Source of the DNA: Streptomyces roseoverticillatus
GTDB taxonomy: Bacteria > Actinomycetota > Actinomycetes > Streptomycetales > Streptomycetaceae
Length of the DNA: 64,000 nt
Reading direction: 5' to 3'
Assembly: GCF_000719265.1 (NCBI RefSeq)
Contig: NZ_JOFL01000005.1
Coordinates: forward strand, 197,047-261,046
In this document: in pieces, positions 16,821 through 25,000 of the stretch
Position numbering within the stretch: position 1 is the stretch's first letter
How the letters are laid out: each line of letters begins with the position of its first letter
Notes under the pieces: generated by a model
Databases searched by the model: none
What the model was told of the DNA's origin: nothing
Seen by the model: the letters and a program-made list of their open reading frames with translations, nothing else
Translations under genes and position numbers: made by a program

Positions 16821-18461
16821 TCAGCCCTGCCGCTGCCGCTCCCAGAACGCGCAGTGGTGGGCGGCGCCGAAGTCGACCGGCCGGATGCCGTCCGCTCCCG
16901 GCGCGAGGGACAGCGTGAGCGGGTCCCGGTCCCGGAAGACCGGCCAGCGCGGGGCACCGGCCGCGTTCGGGTCACCGGTGCGCGCGAAGCGGGTCCAGTA
17001 GTCGGTCATCCGGTCCGACAGCGCGACCTGGGCCTCGTTCAGCGGCTTCTGGAGGGGGAAGCCGGTGAACAGGTAGGCCAGTTCGAAGGCGTGCGAGGCG
17101 CCGTAGGGAAAGCCGGGCACGGCGGGGATCCCCTCCATGACGGGCGCGTCACGGTCGGCGAACTCGTAGGCGTACGTGGGCACGCGCCCGGCCAGCGCCT
17201 TGTCGGCCTGGAACGCCGAGCACGCGAACGTGGTGTCGGTGAGCACCGCGGACCAGGCCAGCGCGGGTGTGGGGTACTTGCTCAGCGGGTACTCCGCCTC
17301 GACGGCGCCCGCCGCCGCGCCGAAGGACTCCGTCAGCCGGGCCCGGTAGTCGCGCGCGTCCCGCAGCGGGTACTGGCCCAGGCTGAGGCCGACGAACAGC
17401 CGCATCTCGTCACTGGTCGTGCCCTGGACCACCGGCACCCGGTGGAAGCGGCCGGCGGCCAGCGCGCGGCCGGGCGCCGCCGGCAGCAGGGCGTTGCCGT
17501 AGGCGGGCTTGCTGAACGTCTGCGAAAGCTCGGGCGTGATCAGCTTCTCCGCGCTCAGCCCGCGCAGGCAGTCCAGTGCCCCGGGCCCCTCCGGGCAGCC
17601 GAGCCGGCCGGCCGCCGCGGCACCCGCGTCCTGGACGGTCTTCTGCGGCTCGAAGAACCCGGAGCCGGGCGTGCCCGGAACGATGGCGCCGCGGGGGAAC
17701 GCAGTGGTGCACGAGCCGCTCTGCAGCACGGCCTTGTGGAAGAGGCCGGCCGCCGTGGGCGAGGTGAGCTGGGCACAGGTGCTGATGGCGCCCGCCGATT
17801 CGCCGAACAGCGTCACGTTGCGCGGGTCGCCGCCGAAGCGGGCGGCGTTGGCCTGCACCCAGCGCAGGGCCGCCTGCTGGTCGGCCAGGCCGAAGGCGGG
17901 CGCGTCGCCGAGCTCCGGGTGGCCGAAGAAGCCGAGGGCGCCCAGCCGGTAGTTGACCGTGACGACGACGGCGTCGCCGCGCGCGGCCATCCGCCCGGCG
18001 TTGTACTCGCCGCCGGAGCCGCCGGTGAACCCGCCGCCGTGCACCCACACCATGACGGGCCGGCCCCGGCCCGGGGCACGGCCGGCCGGCGTGGCGACGT
18101 TGAGGTACAGGCAGTCCTCGGAGCCGGTGGCGGGCCCGGTGCCGAACACCGGCAGCTGCAGGCACTTCGGGCCCGGCGCCCCCGCGTCCCGCACGCCCTC
18201 CCAGCGGCGTGCGGGCTGCGGCGCGCGCCACCGCAGCGGGCCGGTGGGCGGCGCGGCGTACGGTATGCCCTCGTACGTGGCGTACGTGCCGTGCGACCTG
18301 CCGCGCACCGGGCCGTGGTCGGTGCCCACGACCGGCCCGTCCGGCGTGCGGGTCCGCGGCCCTGGCGGCGCCGCGGCGGCGACGGAGGTGATGGACAACA
18401 GCGCGAGGAGGAGGGCGAGCAGGGCCCCGCCTCTGCGGTGCGGGAGCCGGACATGCTGCAT
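16821..18461 (-). CDS. Secreted type B carboxylesterase/lipase
   Basis: A 546-residue alpha/beta hydrolase with a signal peptide (Arg-rich start, LLALLLALLSITSVAAAA core). The oxyanion loop is HGGGF, the nucleophile elbow is FGESAGA, and the catalytic His is probably in YGASHAFEL. Two cysteine pairs (PKCL / EDCLYL, and the second pair at SGSC / GCPE) are typical of secreted members. It would hydrolyse carboxylic esters outside the cell; the substrate is unknown. It stands as a single gene between the ligase and the ferredoxin. Confidence 0.93.
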   Translation of the reverse strand: MQHVRLPHRRGGALLALLLALLSITSVAAAAPPGPRTRTPDGPVVGTDHGPVRGRSHGTYATYEGIPYAAPPTGPLRWRAPQPARRWEGVRDAGAPGPKCLQLPVFGTGPATGSEDCLYLNVATPAGRAPGRGRPVMVWVHGGGFTGGSGGEYNAGRMAARGDAVVVTVNYRLGALGFFGHPELGDAPAFGLADQQAALRWVQANAARFGGDPRNVTLFGESAGAISTCAQLTSPTAAGLFHKAVLQSGSCTTAFPRGAIVPGTPGSGFFEPQKTVQDAGAAAAGRLGCPEGPGALDCLRGLSAEKLITPELSQTFSKPAYGNALLPAAPGRALAAGRFHRVPVVQGTTSDEMRLFVGLSLGQYPLRDARDYRARLTESFGAAAGAVEAEYPLSKYPTPALAWSAVLTDTTFACSAFQADKALAGRVPTYAYEFADRDAPVMEGIPAVPGFPYGASHAFELAYLFTGFPLQKPLNEAQVALSDRMTDYWTRFARTGDPNAAGAPRWPVFRDRDPLTLSLAPGADGIRPVDFGAAHHCAFWERQRQG

Positions 18462-18569
18462 TGCGTATGTCCTTTCGGCTTGCGGGCACGTGGTCGGGCC
18501 CGGGCACCGGGGTAGGTACCCATCCCGGCCCGCAGGTATCTCCGCGCCGCGCCACTACCGCCCGTCACG

Positions 18570-18830
18570 TCATGGCCGGGGCCCGATGACCTCCGTTCCC
18601 TCGGTGACGGTGATGGCCGCCGCGGGGCACGAGTCCGCCGCGTCCAGCAGCGCCTCGTCGGGCCCCGCCGCCTCTCTCAGCGGCCGGGACCGCTCGTCCT
18701 CCAGCCGGAACGACTCCGGGGCGAGGGCCGCGCAGATCCCCGACCCGAGGCAGGCGCTCCGGTCCACCGTCACCCGCCACGCCGTCGCGTCCGCCGCCGC
18801 TCCTGCCGTCGCGTCCGCCACGGGGCTCAC
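18570..18830 (-). CDS. [3Fe-4S] ferredoxin, P450 partner
   Basis: An 86-residue acidic ferredoxin. The cluster ligands are C-x5-C in SACLGSGICA and a distal C in DSCPAAAI. The first motif has only two cysteines plus a glycine where a third would stand, so a 3Fe-4S cluster is expected. The GTG at 18830 overlaps the P450 stop as GTGA, which fixes the start and suggests coupled translation. Such small ferredoxins deliver electrons to the adjacent P450. Confidence 0.9.
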   Translation of the reverse strand: MSPVADATAGAAADATAWRVTVDRSACLGSGICAALAPESFRLEDERSRPLREAAGPDEALLDAADSCPAAAITVTEGTEVIGPRP

Positions 18831-20017
18831 CACGCCACCGGCATCGAGCGCGGCCCGCGGACCAGCATCTCCGTCTTCCACACGACGTCACCGGCCGGGC
18901 GGAGCCCCGGCAGCCGCAGGACCAGGGCCCGCAGCGCCTCCTGCAGCTCCAGCCGGGCCAGCGGCGCGCCGAGGCAGTGGTGCACGCCGTGGCCGAAGCC
19001 GAGGTGCTGGTTGCCCTCGCGGCCGATGTCGAGGACCTCCGGGGCGGCGAACCGCCCGGCGTCCCGGTTGGCCGCGCCGACGGACACGAGCACCGCGTCG
19101 CCCTTGCGCACCAGCGTCCCGCCCACCTCGGCGTCCTCCAGGGCGTAGCGGGCGAACGACGCTCCCGCGCCCAGCGGGACGAAGCGCATCAGCTCCTCCA
19201 CGGCGCGCGGCAGCAGGGCCGGGTCGTTGCGCAGCCGCTCCAGCTCGCCGGGGTTGCCGAGGAGGGTGAGCACGAAGTTGGGCACCTGGGTCGCGGTGGT
19301 CTCGTGACCGGCGACGAGGATGCCCACGCACAGGTCGATCAGCTCCAGCTCGGAGAGCCGGTCGTTCACGTCGCGCGCTTCGATCAGCGCCGTCATCAGA
19401 TCGTCGGCCGGGTGCGCGCGGTGCTCCTCGACGAGCCCGGCCATGTAGGCCCGCAGCTCGTCCCGGTTGGCCGTCTTCTCCTCCGCGGTCAGCGAACTCG
19501 TCGACAGCGCGGCATCGCTCCACCTGCGGAACCGCGGCCGGTCCTCCACCGGGACCCCGAGCAGCCGGCAGATCACCGCCACGGGGATGGGCAGCGCGTA
19601 GTCCTCGACCAGGTCGGCGGGCGGGCCCGCCGCCACCATCGCGTCCACCAGGCTCTCGGCGAGCGCCCGCACGTCCGGCCGCAGCTTCTCGACCCGAGGC
19701 GTGGTGAACGCCTTGGTGACCAGCGTGCGCAGCCGGGTGTGGTCGGGCGGGTCCATGCTCAGCAGGCCGGTGCTGGGCGGCCCGTCACTGCGGCGCGGCT
19801 CGTCGTGGTGGACGCTCTCGGCGCGGCTGAACCTCCGGTCGCCGAGGACGAGGCGGGCGTCGGCGTAGCGGGTGACGAGCCAGGCGGGCTCGCCGTACTC
19901 CATGCGGACGCGCAGCAGGCCCTCGCCGCTGCGCGCTTCCGCGTACTTCCCGGACAGGTCCAGTCCGGTGGGGTCGTTGAAGGGATAGGCGGTGGGCTCG
20001 TCATGGGCGATGGACAT
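18827..20017 (-). CDS. Cytochrome P450 (CYP105/107-like class)
   Basis: A 396-residue soluble bacterial P450. The I helix carries the O2-activating motif AGHETTATQ, the K helix has the ExxR-type motif in VEELMRF, and the haem-thiolate loop is FGHGVHHCLGAPLARLE. These are canonical monooxygenase features, unlike the second P450 at 28215-29666. The ATG at 20017 (MSIAHDEP) follows AAAGAGG. With its coupled ferredoxin it forms a two-gene operon; no biosynthetic genes surround it, so the substrate cannot be inferred. Confidence 0.94.
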   Translation of the reverse strand: MSIAHDEPTAYPFNDPTGLDLSGKYAEARSGEGLLRVRMEYGEPAWLVTRYADARLVLGDRRFSRAESVHHDEPRRSDGPPSTGLLSMDPPDHTRLRTLVTKAFTTPRVEKLRPDVRALAESLVDAMVAAGPPADLVEDYALPIPVAVICRLLGVPVEDRPRFRRWSDAALSTSSLTAEEKTANRDELRAYMAGLVEEHRAHPADDLMTALIEARDVNDRLSELELIDLCVGILVAGHETTATQVPNFVLTLLGNPGELERLRNDPALLPRAVEELMRFVPLGAGASFARYALEDAEVGGTLVRKGDAVLVSVGAANRDAGRFAAPEVLDIGREGNQHLGFGHGVHHCLGAPLARLELQEALRALVLRLPGLRPAGDVVWKTEMLVRGPRSMPVAW

Positions 20018-20148
20018 CCGGGCGCCTCTTTCCTGGCTGTTCCTGCCTGGTTTTCCTGCGATTCCCTGGCTCCCCCGCGCCATCGCGGCCCGCGGCCGCG
20101 GTGACCCTTCAAGCCTCCGCAAAAATGGGTGCCTCAGTCAACAAGGCG

Positions 20149-21537
20149 TCACCCGGTCGGTGCCGCGGCGCGGGCCCGGCCCGCGCTGTCGCTGATCCGT
20201 ATCAGCAGCGCCACCATCAGCCAGTTGGCGACGAGCGAGGAGCCGCTCTTGGCGAGGAACGGCAGTGCCTTGCCGGTCAGCGGTATCAGGCCCAGCACGC
20301 CGCCCGCCACGACGAAGACCTGCAGGGCCAGGGCCGCCGAGAGCCCCACCGCCAGCAGCTTCCCGAACGGGTCGCGCAGGGCCACCGCCGTGCTCAGACC
20401 CCGCTGCGCCAGCAGCGCGTAGAGCATCAGCACGACCATCGTGCCGGCCAGACCCAGCTCCTCGCCGACCGTGGTGAGGATGAAGTCGCTGCGGCCGGCG
20501 AAGCCGATCAGATCGGGGTGGCCCTGGCCGAGACCCGTGCCGGTCACGCCGCCGCTGCCGAAGCCGAACAGCGCCTTCGCGAGCTGGTCCGAACCGGCGT
20601 TCTGGCTGTGCAGCGCGGCGAACGGATGCTGCCAGGCGTCGATGCGGCCCTTGACGTGCGGCTCTGCCGAGCCGACCACGACGGCGCCCGCCGCCGCCAT
20701 CAGCACCCCGCACAGCACCCAGCTGAACCGCTCGGTCGCCACGTACAGCATCACCACGAACAGCCCGAAGAAGATCAGCGACGTGCCCAGGTCGCGCTCG
20801 AAGACGAGCACCAGCAGGCTCAGCACCCACACCGTCAGGATCGGCGCGAGCTGCCGCCCCGGCGGCAGCCGCACCCCCAGCACCTTGCGGCCCGTGAGGG
20901 CCAGCGCGTCCCGGTGGATCACCAGATAGCCCGCGAAGAACACCGCGATCATGGTCTTGACGAACTCGCCCGGCTGGAACGACAGCGAGCCGATGAAGAT
21001 CCACCGCTTGGCGCCGTAGGTGTCGCCGGGGAAGAACGCCGGGGCCATCAGCAGCACCAGCGCCACGGCCATCGTCAGGAAGATGTAGCGCTGGAGCCTG
21101 CGGTGGTCCTGCAGGACGATCAGCACGCCCACGCACAGGCCCACGCCGATGACCGTCCACATCAGCTGGTTGGAGGCCGTCGGATCCGACGAATAGCGCG
21201 CGCTGTACGAGAAGTCCAGCCGGTACAGCAGCACCAGGCCGATCCCCGACAGCAGCACGGCCAGCGGAAGGATCAGCGGGTCGGCGTACGGGGCCCAGCG
21301 GCGCGCCGCCAGGTGCGGCACCAGCGCGAGGCACAGCATGGAGCCCGCGAACCCGGCGAAGCCGTCCGGGATCCGGTCGGCCGTCGCGAGACCGGTGTAC
21401 ACGTAGCCGAAGCAACTGATCAGCACGGCCAGGCCGAGCAGCAGCGCCTCGCGGCCCCGCCGCGCCGCCGCCGACGGGCCCCGCGCTTGTACGCGGTGCT
21501 CGCCACTGCCGTCGAGGTGCACGGAATCCACGGTCAC
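20149..21537 (-). CDS. FtsW/RodA/SpoVE family (SEDS) peptidoglycan glycosyltransferase
   Basis: A 462-residue polytopic protein with about ten helices. Family motifs are GAKRWIFIGSLSFQPGEFVK (middle), FERDLGTSLIFFG and the C-terminal FILTTVGEELGLAG segment, which holds the conserved glutamate. SEDS proteins polymerise lipid II, usually with a dedicated class B penicillin-binding protein, but none is encoded nearby. The GTG at 21537 is the likely start; a GTG at 21546 is the alternative and neither has a strong ribosome-binding site. It lies 56 bases behind a histidine kinase on the same strand. Confidence 0.92.
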   Translation of the reverse strand: MTVDSVHLDGSGEHRVQARGPSAAARRGREALLLGLAVLISCFGYVYTGLATADRIPDGFAGFAGSMLCLALVPHLAARRWAPYADPLILPLAVLLSGIGLVLLYRLDFSYSARYSSDPTASNQLMWTVIGVGLCVGVLIVLQDHRRLQRYIFLTMAVALVLLMAPAFFPGDTYGAKRWIFIGSLSFQPGEFVKTMIAVFFAGYLVIHRDALALTGRKVLGVRLPPGRQLAPILTVWVLSLLVLVFERDLGTSLIFFGLFVVMLYVATERFSWVLCGVLMAAAGAVVVGSAEPHVKGRIDAWQHPFAALHSQNAGSDQLAKALFGFGSGGVTGTGLGQGHPDLIGFAGRSDFILTTVGEELGLAGTMVVLMLYALLAQRGLSTAVALRDPFGKLLAVGLSAALALQVFVVAGGVLGLIPLTGKALPFLAKSGSSLVANWLMVALLIRISDSAGRARAAAPTG

Positions 21538-21593
21538 ACCGATCACTATCGGCGGTCCGGGCTGAAGAAAACCTGAGAATCCTGAACGAACTT

Positions 21594-23111
21594 TCAGGAA
21601 TCGGATGTTCTGCTCGGTGCGGAGCCCGTCGGCCCGCCCGGTGCGGAGCCCTTCAACCCTCTCTGTGCGGAGCCCGTCACGGGGAACCGCGCCACCAGCC
21701 GCGCGCCTTCCCCGCCCGGCGCCACCGCCAGGCTCCCGCCGTGGGCACGCGCGATCTCCCGGGCGATGGCCAGGCCCAGCCCGCTCCCGCCGCTCTCCCG
21801 GGCGCGCGCCGCATCCAGCCGCACGAAGCGCTCGAAGACCCGCTCGCGCTCCTCCTCCGGGATCCCCGGCCCGTCGTCGGCCACCTCCAGCACCGCTTGC
21901 CCCGCCGCCTCGTCGAGCGACGCCGTGATCACCACGCGCGAGGCGGCATGCCGCAGCGCGTTGTCGACCAGGTTCGCCAGCAGCCGCTCCAGCTGGCCGG
22001 TCCGGCCGCGCAACGGCACCGGGGCACCGGCGCGCACGCTCACCGGCACCCGGGCCGCCGTCCGGCGCGCCGCCTCCTCGGCCGCCAGCAGCGCGAGGTC
22101 CGCCGGTTCTACCGCGGCCATCGGCGCCCGCGCGTCGAACCGGGCCAGGAGCAGCAGGTCCGCCGCGACGCCCTGCAGCCGGACGGTGTCCTCCAGCGCC
22201 GCGCGGACGGCCTCCGGCGACGGCCCGCCGGGCGCGGCCAGCGCGACCTCCAGCCGGGAGCGCACCGCGGCCACGGGGTTGCGCAGCTCGTGCGAGGCGT
22301 CCGCGACGAACTGCCGCTGCCGGCCGACCGCGAGCTCCAGCCGGTCCAGCGTGGCGTTGACCGTACGGGCCAGCTCGGCCACTTCGTCGCCCGCCGCCGG
22401 CACCGGCACCCGCCGGTCCAGCGCGCTCGCCGTGACGGCGGCCAGCTCCGTGCGGATCGTGGTCACCGGCCGCAGCGCCAGCCCCGTCACCGCCCACGCG
22501 ATGGCCGCGGCCAGGGCGATCAGCGGCGGCGCGCCCGCCAGGAGCCCGATCGCCACCGCGTGCGTGGCACCGTCGACGTCGTTGAGGACGGTCAGCGCGT
22601 ACACGTACCGCTCGTGCCGCTCCCCGCCCGGCCCCGGCGGCGGCGCCGAGGCCCGGACCGCCACCACGTCGGCACGGTCCGGATCGTGCGCCCGGCCGCG
22701 GTCGCCGCCCGCCGCCCGCGCCCCGGACAGGATGCGGTGGGCGGAGTCCGAGCCGGCCTCCGGACGGATCGGCGCCAGCTCCTCGGCGAGGGTCTCCGCG
22801 GACGGCCTTGTGGTGGCGACCACCCGGCCGTCCGCGTCCAGGACGAGCACGATGTCGACGCCCGTGCGCGGCGAGGCCAGCAGCGCGGGCAGCTCCCCGG
22901 CGTCCGCCCGCGCCGCCACCTCGCGGGCGGCCAGCTCGGTGCGGCCGGTCGTGGTGTCCAGCAGGTTGGCGCGCAGCACCGTGTACAGCCAGGTGCCGCC
23001 CACGCCGAGGACCACGGCCATCGCCAGGGCCGCCGCGGCCGCGCACCGGCCCCGTACCGTACGGGGGAGCCGCACTCCGCGTGCCGGGGCCGGCGGCGGG
23101 GTCACGCGCAT
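21594..23111 (-). CDS. Two-component sensor histidine kinase
   Basis: A 505-residue membrane kinase. One helix near residues 28-48 and another near 180-205 flank an extracytoplasmic sensor of about 130 residues. Then come a HAMP domain, the H box ASHELRNPVAAV, the N box LLANLVDNALRH, and ATP-lid motifs VADDGPGIPEE and SGGSGLGLAI. The first 10 bases overlap the regulator gene. The C-terminal tail contains an 8-residue repeat encoded by a 24-base DNA repeat. The adjacent SEDS gene suggests an envelope-related signal, which is inference. Confidence 0.95.
   Translation of the reverse strand: MRVTPPPAPARGVRLPRTVRGRCAAAAALAMAVVLGVGGTWLYTVLRANLLDTTTGRTELAAREVAARADAGELPALLASPRTGVDIVLVLDADGRVVATTRPSAETLAEELAPIRPEAGSDSAHRILSGARAAGGDRGRAHDPDRADVVAVRASAPPPGPGGERHERYVYALTVLNDVDGATHAVAIGLLAGAPPLIALAAAIAWAVTGLALRPVTTIRTELAAVTASALDRRVPVPAAGDEVAELARTVNATLDRLELAVGRQRQFVADASHELRNPVAAVRSRLEVALAAPGGPSPEAVRAALEDTVRLQGVAADLLLLARFDARAPMAAVEPADLALLAAEEAARRTAARVPVSVRAGAPVPLRGRTGQLERLLANLVDNALRHAASRVVITASLDEAAGQAVLEVADDGPGIPEEERERVFERFVRLDAARARESGGSGLGLAIAREIARAHGGSLAVAPGGEGARLVARFPVTGSAQRGLKGSAPGGPTGSAPSRTSDS
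21617..21688. repeat. Three 24-base tandem repeats in the kinase 3' end
   Basis: GTGCGGAGCCC recurs at 21617, 21641 and 21665, an exact 24-base period with diverging remainder. In the kinase frame this gives three GSA-led units of eight residues. It is a likely site of length variation between strains. Confidence 0.75.
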
Positions 23112-23785
23112 CCGTCGCCCGGGTCGATGCGGTAGCCGGTGCCGTGCACGGTCACGATGGTGCGCCGGCCGAACGGCGCGTCGATCTTCCTGCGCAGCGA
23201 GGAGACGTACACCTCGACGATGTTCGGGTCCGTGTCGCCGGGGAAGTCCCAGACCTCGTCCAGGATGTCCCGCTTGGCGACCGCCTGCCCGGCGTTCGCC
23301 ATCAGGTAGCGCAGGACCGACAGTTCGCGTGCGGTCAGCTCGATCTCCTGCCCGCCGCGCAGGCAGCGGCGCGCCGCCGGATCCAGCACGAGGTCCCCGG
23401 CGCGCAGCGGGAGCGCCGCCCCGGGGCCGCGGCGGCGGCCCAGCGCGCGCAGCCGGGCGAGCAGCACGACGAACGAGAACGGCTTCGACAAGTAGTCGTC
23501 CGCGCCCGCGTCCAGCCCCTCCGCCTCGTCGTACTCGCCGTCCTTGGCGGTGAGCATCAGCACCGGCGTCCACTGGCCGAGCCCGCGCAGCCGCCGGCAG
23601 ATCTCGTAGCCGCTCAGCCCCGGCAGCATCACGTCCAGGACGATCACGTCGTACACGCCGGTGAGCGCCGCCGTAAGGCCGCGGTGGCCGTCGTGGACGG
23701 CGTCCACCAGATGGCCCTCGGCGGCCAGGCCGTGCCGCAGCGAGTCGGCCAGCCCGGCCTCGTCCTCCACTATCAGAATGCGCAC
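23102..23785 (-). CDS. OmpR/PhoB family response regulator
   Basis: A 227-residue regulator. The receiver domain has the acidic pocket VEDE, the phospho-acceptor Asp in VIVLDVMLPG, and the conserved Lys in DYLSKPFSF. The C-terminal winged helix includes ELTARELSVLRYLM and VYVSSLRRKID. The GTG at 23785 (VRILIVEDE) fits the domain boundary. Its 3' end overlaps the kinase gene by ten bases (ATGCGCGTGA). The order regulator, kinase, SEDS protein suggests one transcript of about 3.6 kb. Confidence 0.95.
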   Translation of the reverse strand: MRILIVEDEAGLADSLRHGLAAEGHLVDAVHDGHRGLTAALTGVYDVIVLDVMLPGLSGYEICRRLRGLGQWTPVLMLTAKDGEYDEAEGLDAGADDYLSKPFSFVVLLARLRALGRRRGPGAALPLRAGDLVLDPAARRCLRGGQEIELTARELSVLRYLMANAGQAVAKRDILDEVWDFPGDTDPNIVEVYVSSLRRKIDAPFGRRTIVTVHGTGYRIDPGDGCA

Positions 23786-23957
23786 GCCCCAAGCGTCACA
23801 TATGCCACCAGAAGCACTTGCGGCGCGTCCTTCAGGGCTCGCGCGTGATGTCCCGCACACTCGGAGAAAGGGCCGTAACCGCCTGATGACCGCCGGGTTG
23901 ACCCGGGGGAGAGCACGCAGAACGCACCCCGCCACAGGACGGAGCAGTGGTACATCC

Positions 23958-24377
23958 ATGAGCAAACGCCAGAAGGGCCGCAGGCACCGCAGGGTCAACC
24001 GCACACCGCGCCCGGTCGGCGCGGCCCGCCCCCGCGCCATGGCAGCGGCCGTGCAGGCGGCCGTCGCGCCTTTGGCCTCGCAGCCGGCGGGGCCGGCCGC
24101 TCCGGCGGCGCCCGCCGCGCCCGCGGCCCGGCAACGGCCCCTGGAGCAGGAGACCCGGCCCGCGGCCCCCGCTGCCGAGCTCGGCCGGCACGCCGCGCGT
24201 ACCTGGGAAAGTCTGCGGACGTGCGGTGCCGCCGGGGCCTCCCTGGAAGAGCTGTGCGTCGCGGCCGGCTACCAGCCGCGCACCGTCACCAAGCACGTCC
24301 AGGGCCTCGCGGACCAGGGCCTGGCCGAGCTCCGCGACGAACGCTGGTACGCCCGCGAAGCGCTTGCCGCGAGCTGA
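23958..24377 (+). CDS. Small basic protein with C-terminal winged-helix-like region
   Basis: A 139-residue protein. The first 30 residues are very basic (MSKRQKGRRHRR), the middle is a low-complexity Ala/Pro linker, and residues about 80-139 look like a small winged helix (ASLEELCVAAGYQPRTVTKHV then GLAELRDERWY). That suggests a DNA-binding or nucleoid-associated protein, though no named family was recognised. It is divergent from the response regulator with a gap of 172 bases. Confidence 0.7.
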   Translation: MSKRQKGRRHRRVNRTPRPVGAARPRAMAAAVQAAVAPLASQPAGPAAPAAPAAPAARQRPLEQETRPAAPAAELGRHAARTWESLRTCGAAGASLEELCVAAGYQPRTVTKHVQGLADQGLAELRDERWYAREALAAS

Positions 24378-24706
24378 GACCGCGCCGGGCTGCCCTGGCG
24401 TCGGCACCGCAGGGCTCCACGCTGGTGGTGGCTCGCCGCGGCGGCGGATGGAGGGGGTGCCGCCGGTGCACCCCCTCCGGCCCTGCCGCCCCGGCGCCGG
24501 CGCCGACCGCCTGGATGACAGTGCCGGCGCCGCCGGGCTCCACCGCCGCGGCGACCGATCGCGGCGACGGTGCTCACATGCCTGCGGCAGGCCAAGCCCC
24601 CGCCGCGACGGCGCGCGCGACCACGACGGCGAGGGTCCGGAGGAATCCGGCCGGCGGCTCGGTCGCCTACAGCTCCCGGCCGCCCGTTCCCGTCCGCCCG
24701 GCAGGG
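24378..24706. other. 329-base convergent gap
   Basis: No gene is visible; the sequence is GC-rich and low in complexity, with a terminator-like hairpin at 24450-24478. Confidence 0.5.
24450..24478. terminator. Hairpin between convergent units
   Basis: Perfect 11-base arms (24450-24460 and 24468-24478) with a 7-base loop, reading GGAGGGGGTGC at the left arm. It is placed to end transcripts from the winged-helix-like gene and from the alpha-dioxygenase operon. Confidence 0.7.
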
Positions 24707-25000
24707 CTACCGCCACCGCCGGCCCGGCCCGGCGGAGTCGTCGTCCTCCAAACGCCGGTCCAGGGCCGCCAGGACCGCCTCGTGCCGGGCCAGGGCCTCG
24801 GCCGCGCGTTCCAGGGAGCGGGCGGCCGTCTCGGCCCGGTCCGCGTGGGCGATCATCCGCTTGCGCAGCGCAGCGCCCTCCGCCCCCAGCGACGCCACCT
24901 CCTCGGCGCTCGACCGCAGCCGGGCCGCCTGCTCCCGCAGCGAGCAGGCCTGTGCCCGGACGGGCCGCGACCAGGGCGCGTGCTCCGCGCCGCCGCCCAT
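24707..25000 (-). CDS. Small coiled-coil protein coupled to the alpha-dioxygenase
   Basis: A 97-residue protein of unknown function. Most of it (about residues 20-85) is Ala/Glu/Arg-rich with heptad spacing, predicting one long coiled coil. There is no signal peptide or membrane helix. Its ATG shares one base with the stop of the dioxygenase gene (TGATG), so translation is likely coupled and it belongs to this operon. It may be a scaffold or membrane-association factor, which is a guess from shape and position only. Confidence 0.65.
   Translation of the reverse strand: MGGGAEHAPWSRPVRAQACSLREQAARLRSSAEEVASLGAEGAALRKRMIAHADRAETAARSLERAAEALARHEAVLAALDRRLEDDDSAGPGRRWR

Noticed and set aside
20149..23046. 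A 965-residue fusion of a kinase-overlapping frame with the SEDS protein
   Set aside because: Only the C-terminal 462 residues have family features. The upstream part lies out of frame inside the real kinase gene and is low-complexity.
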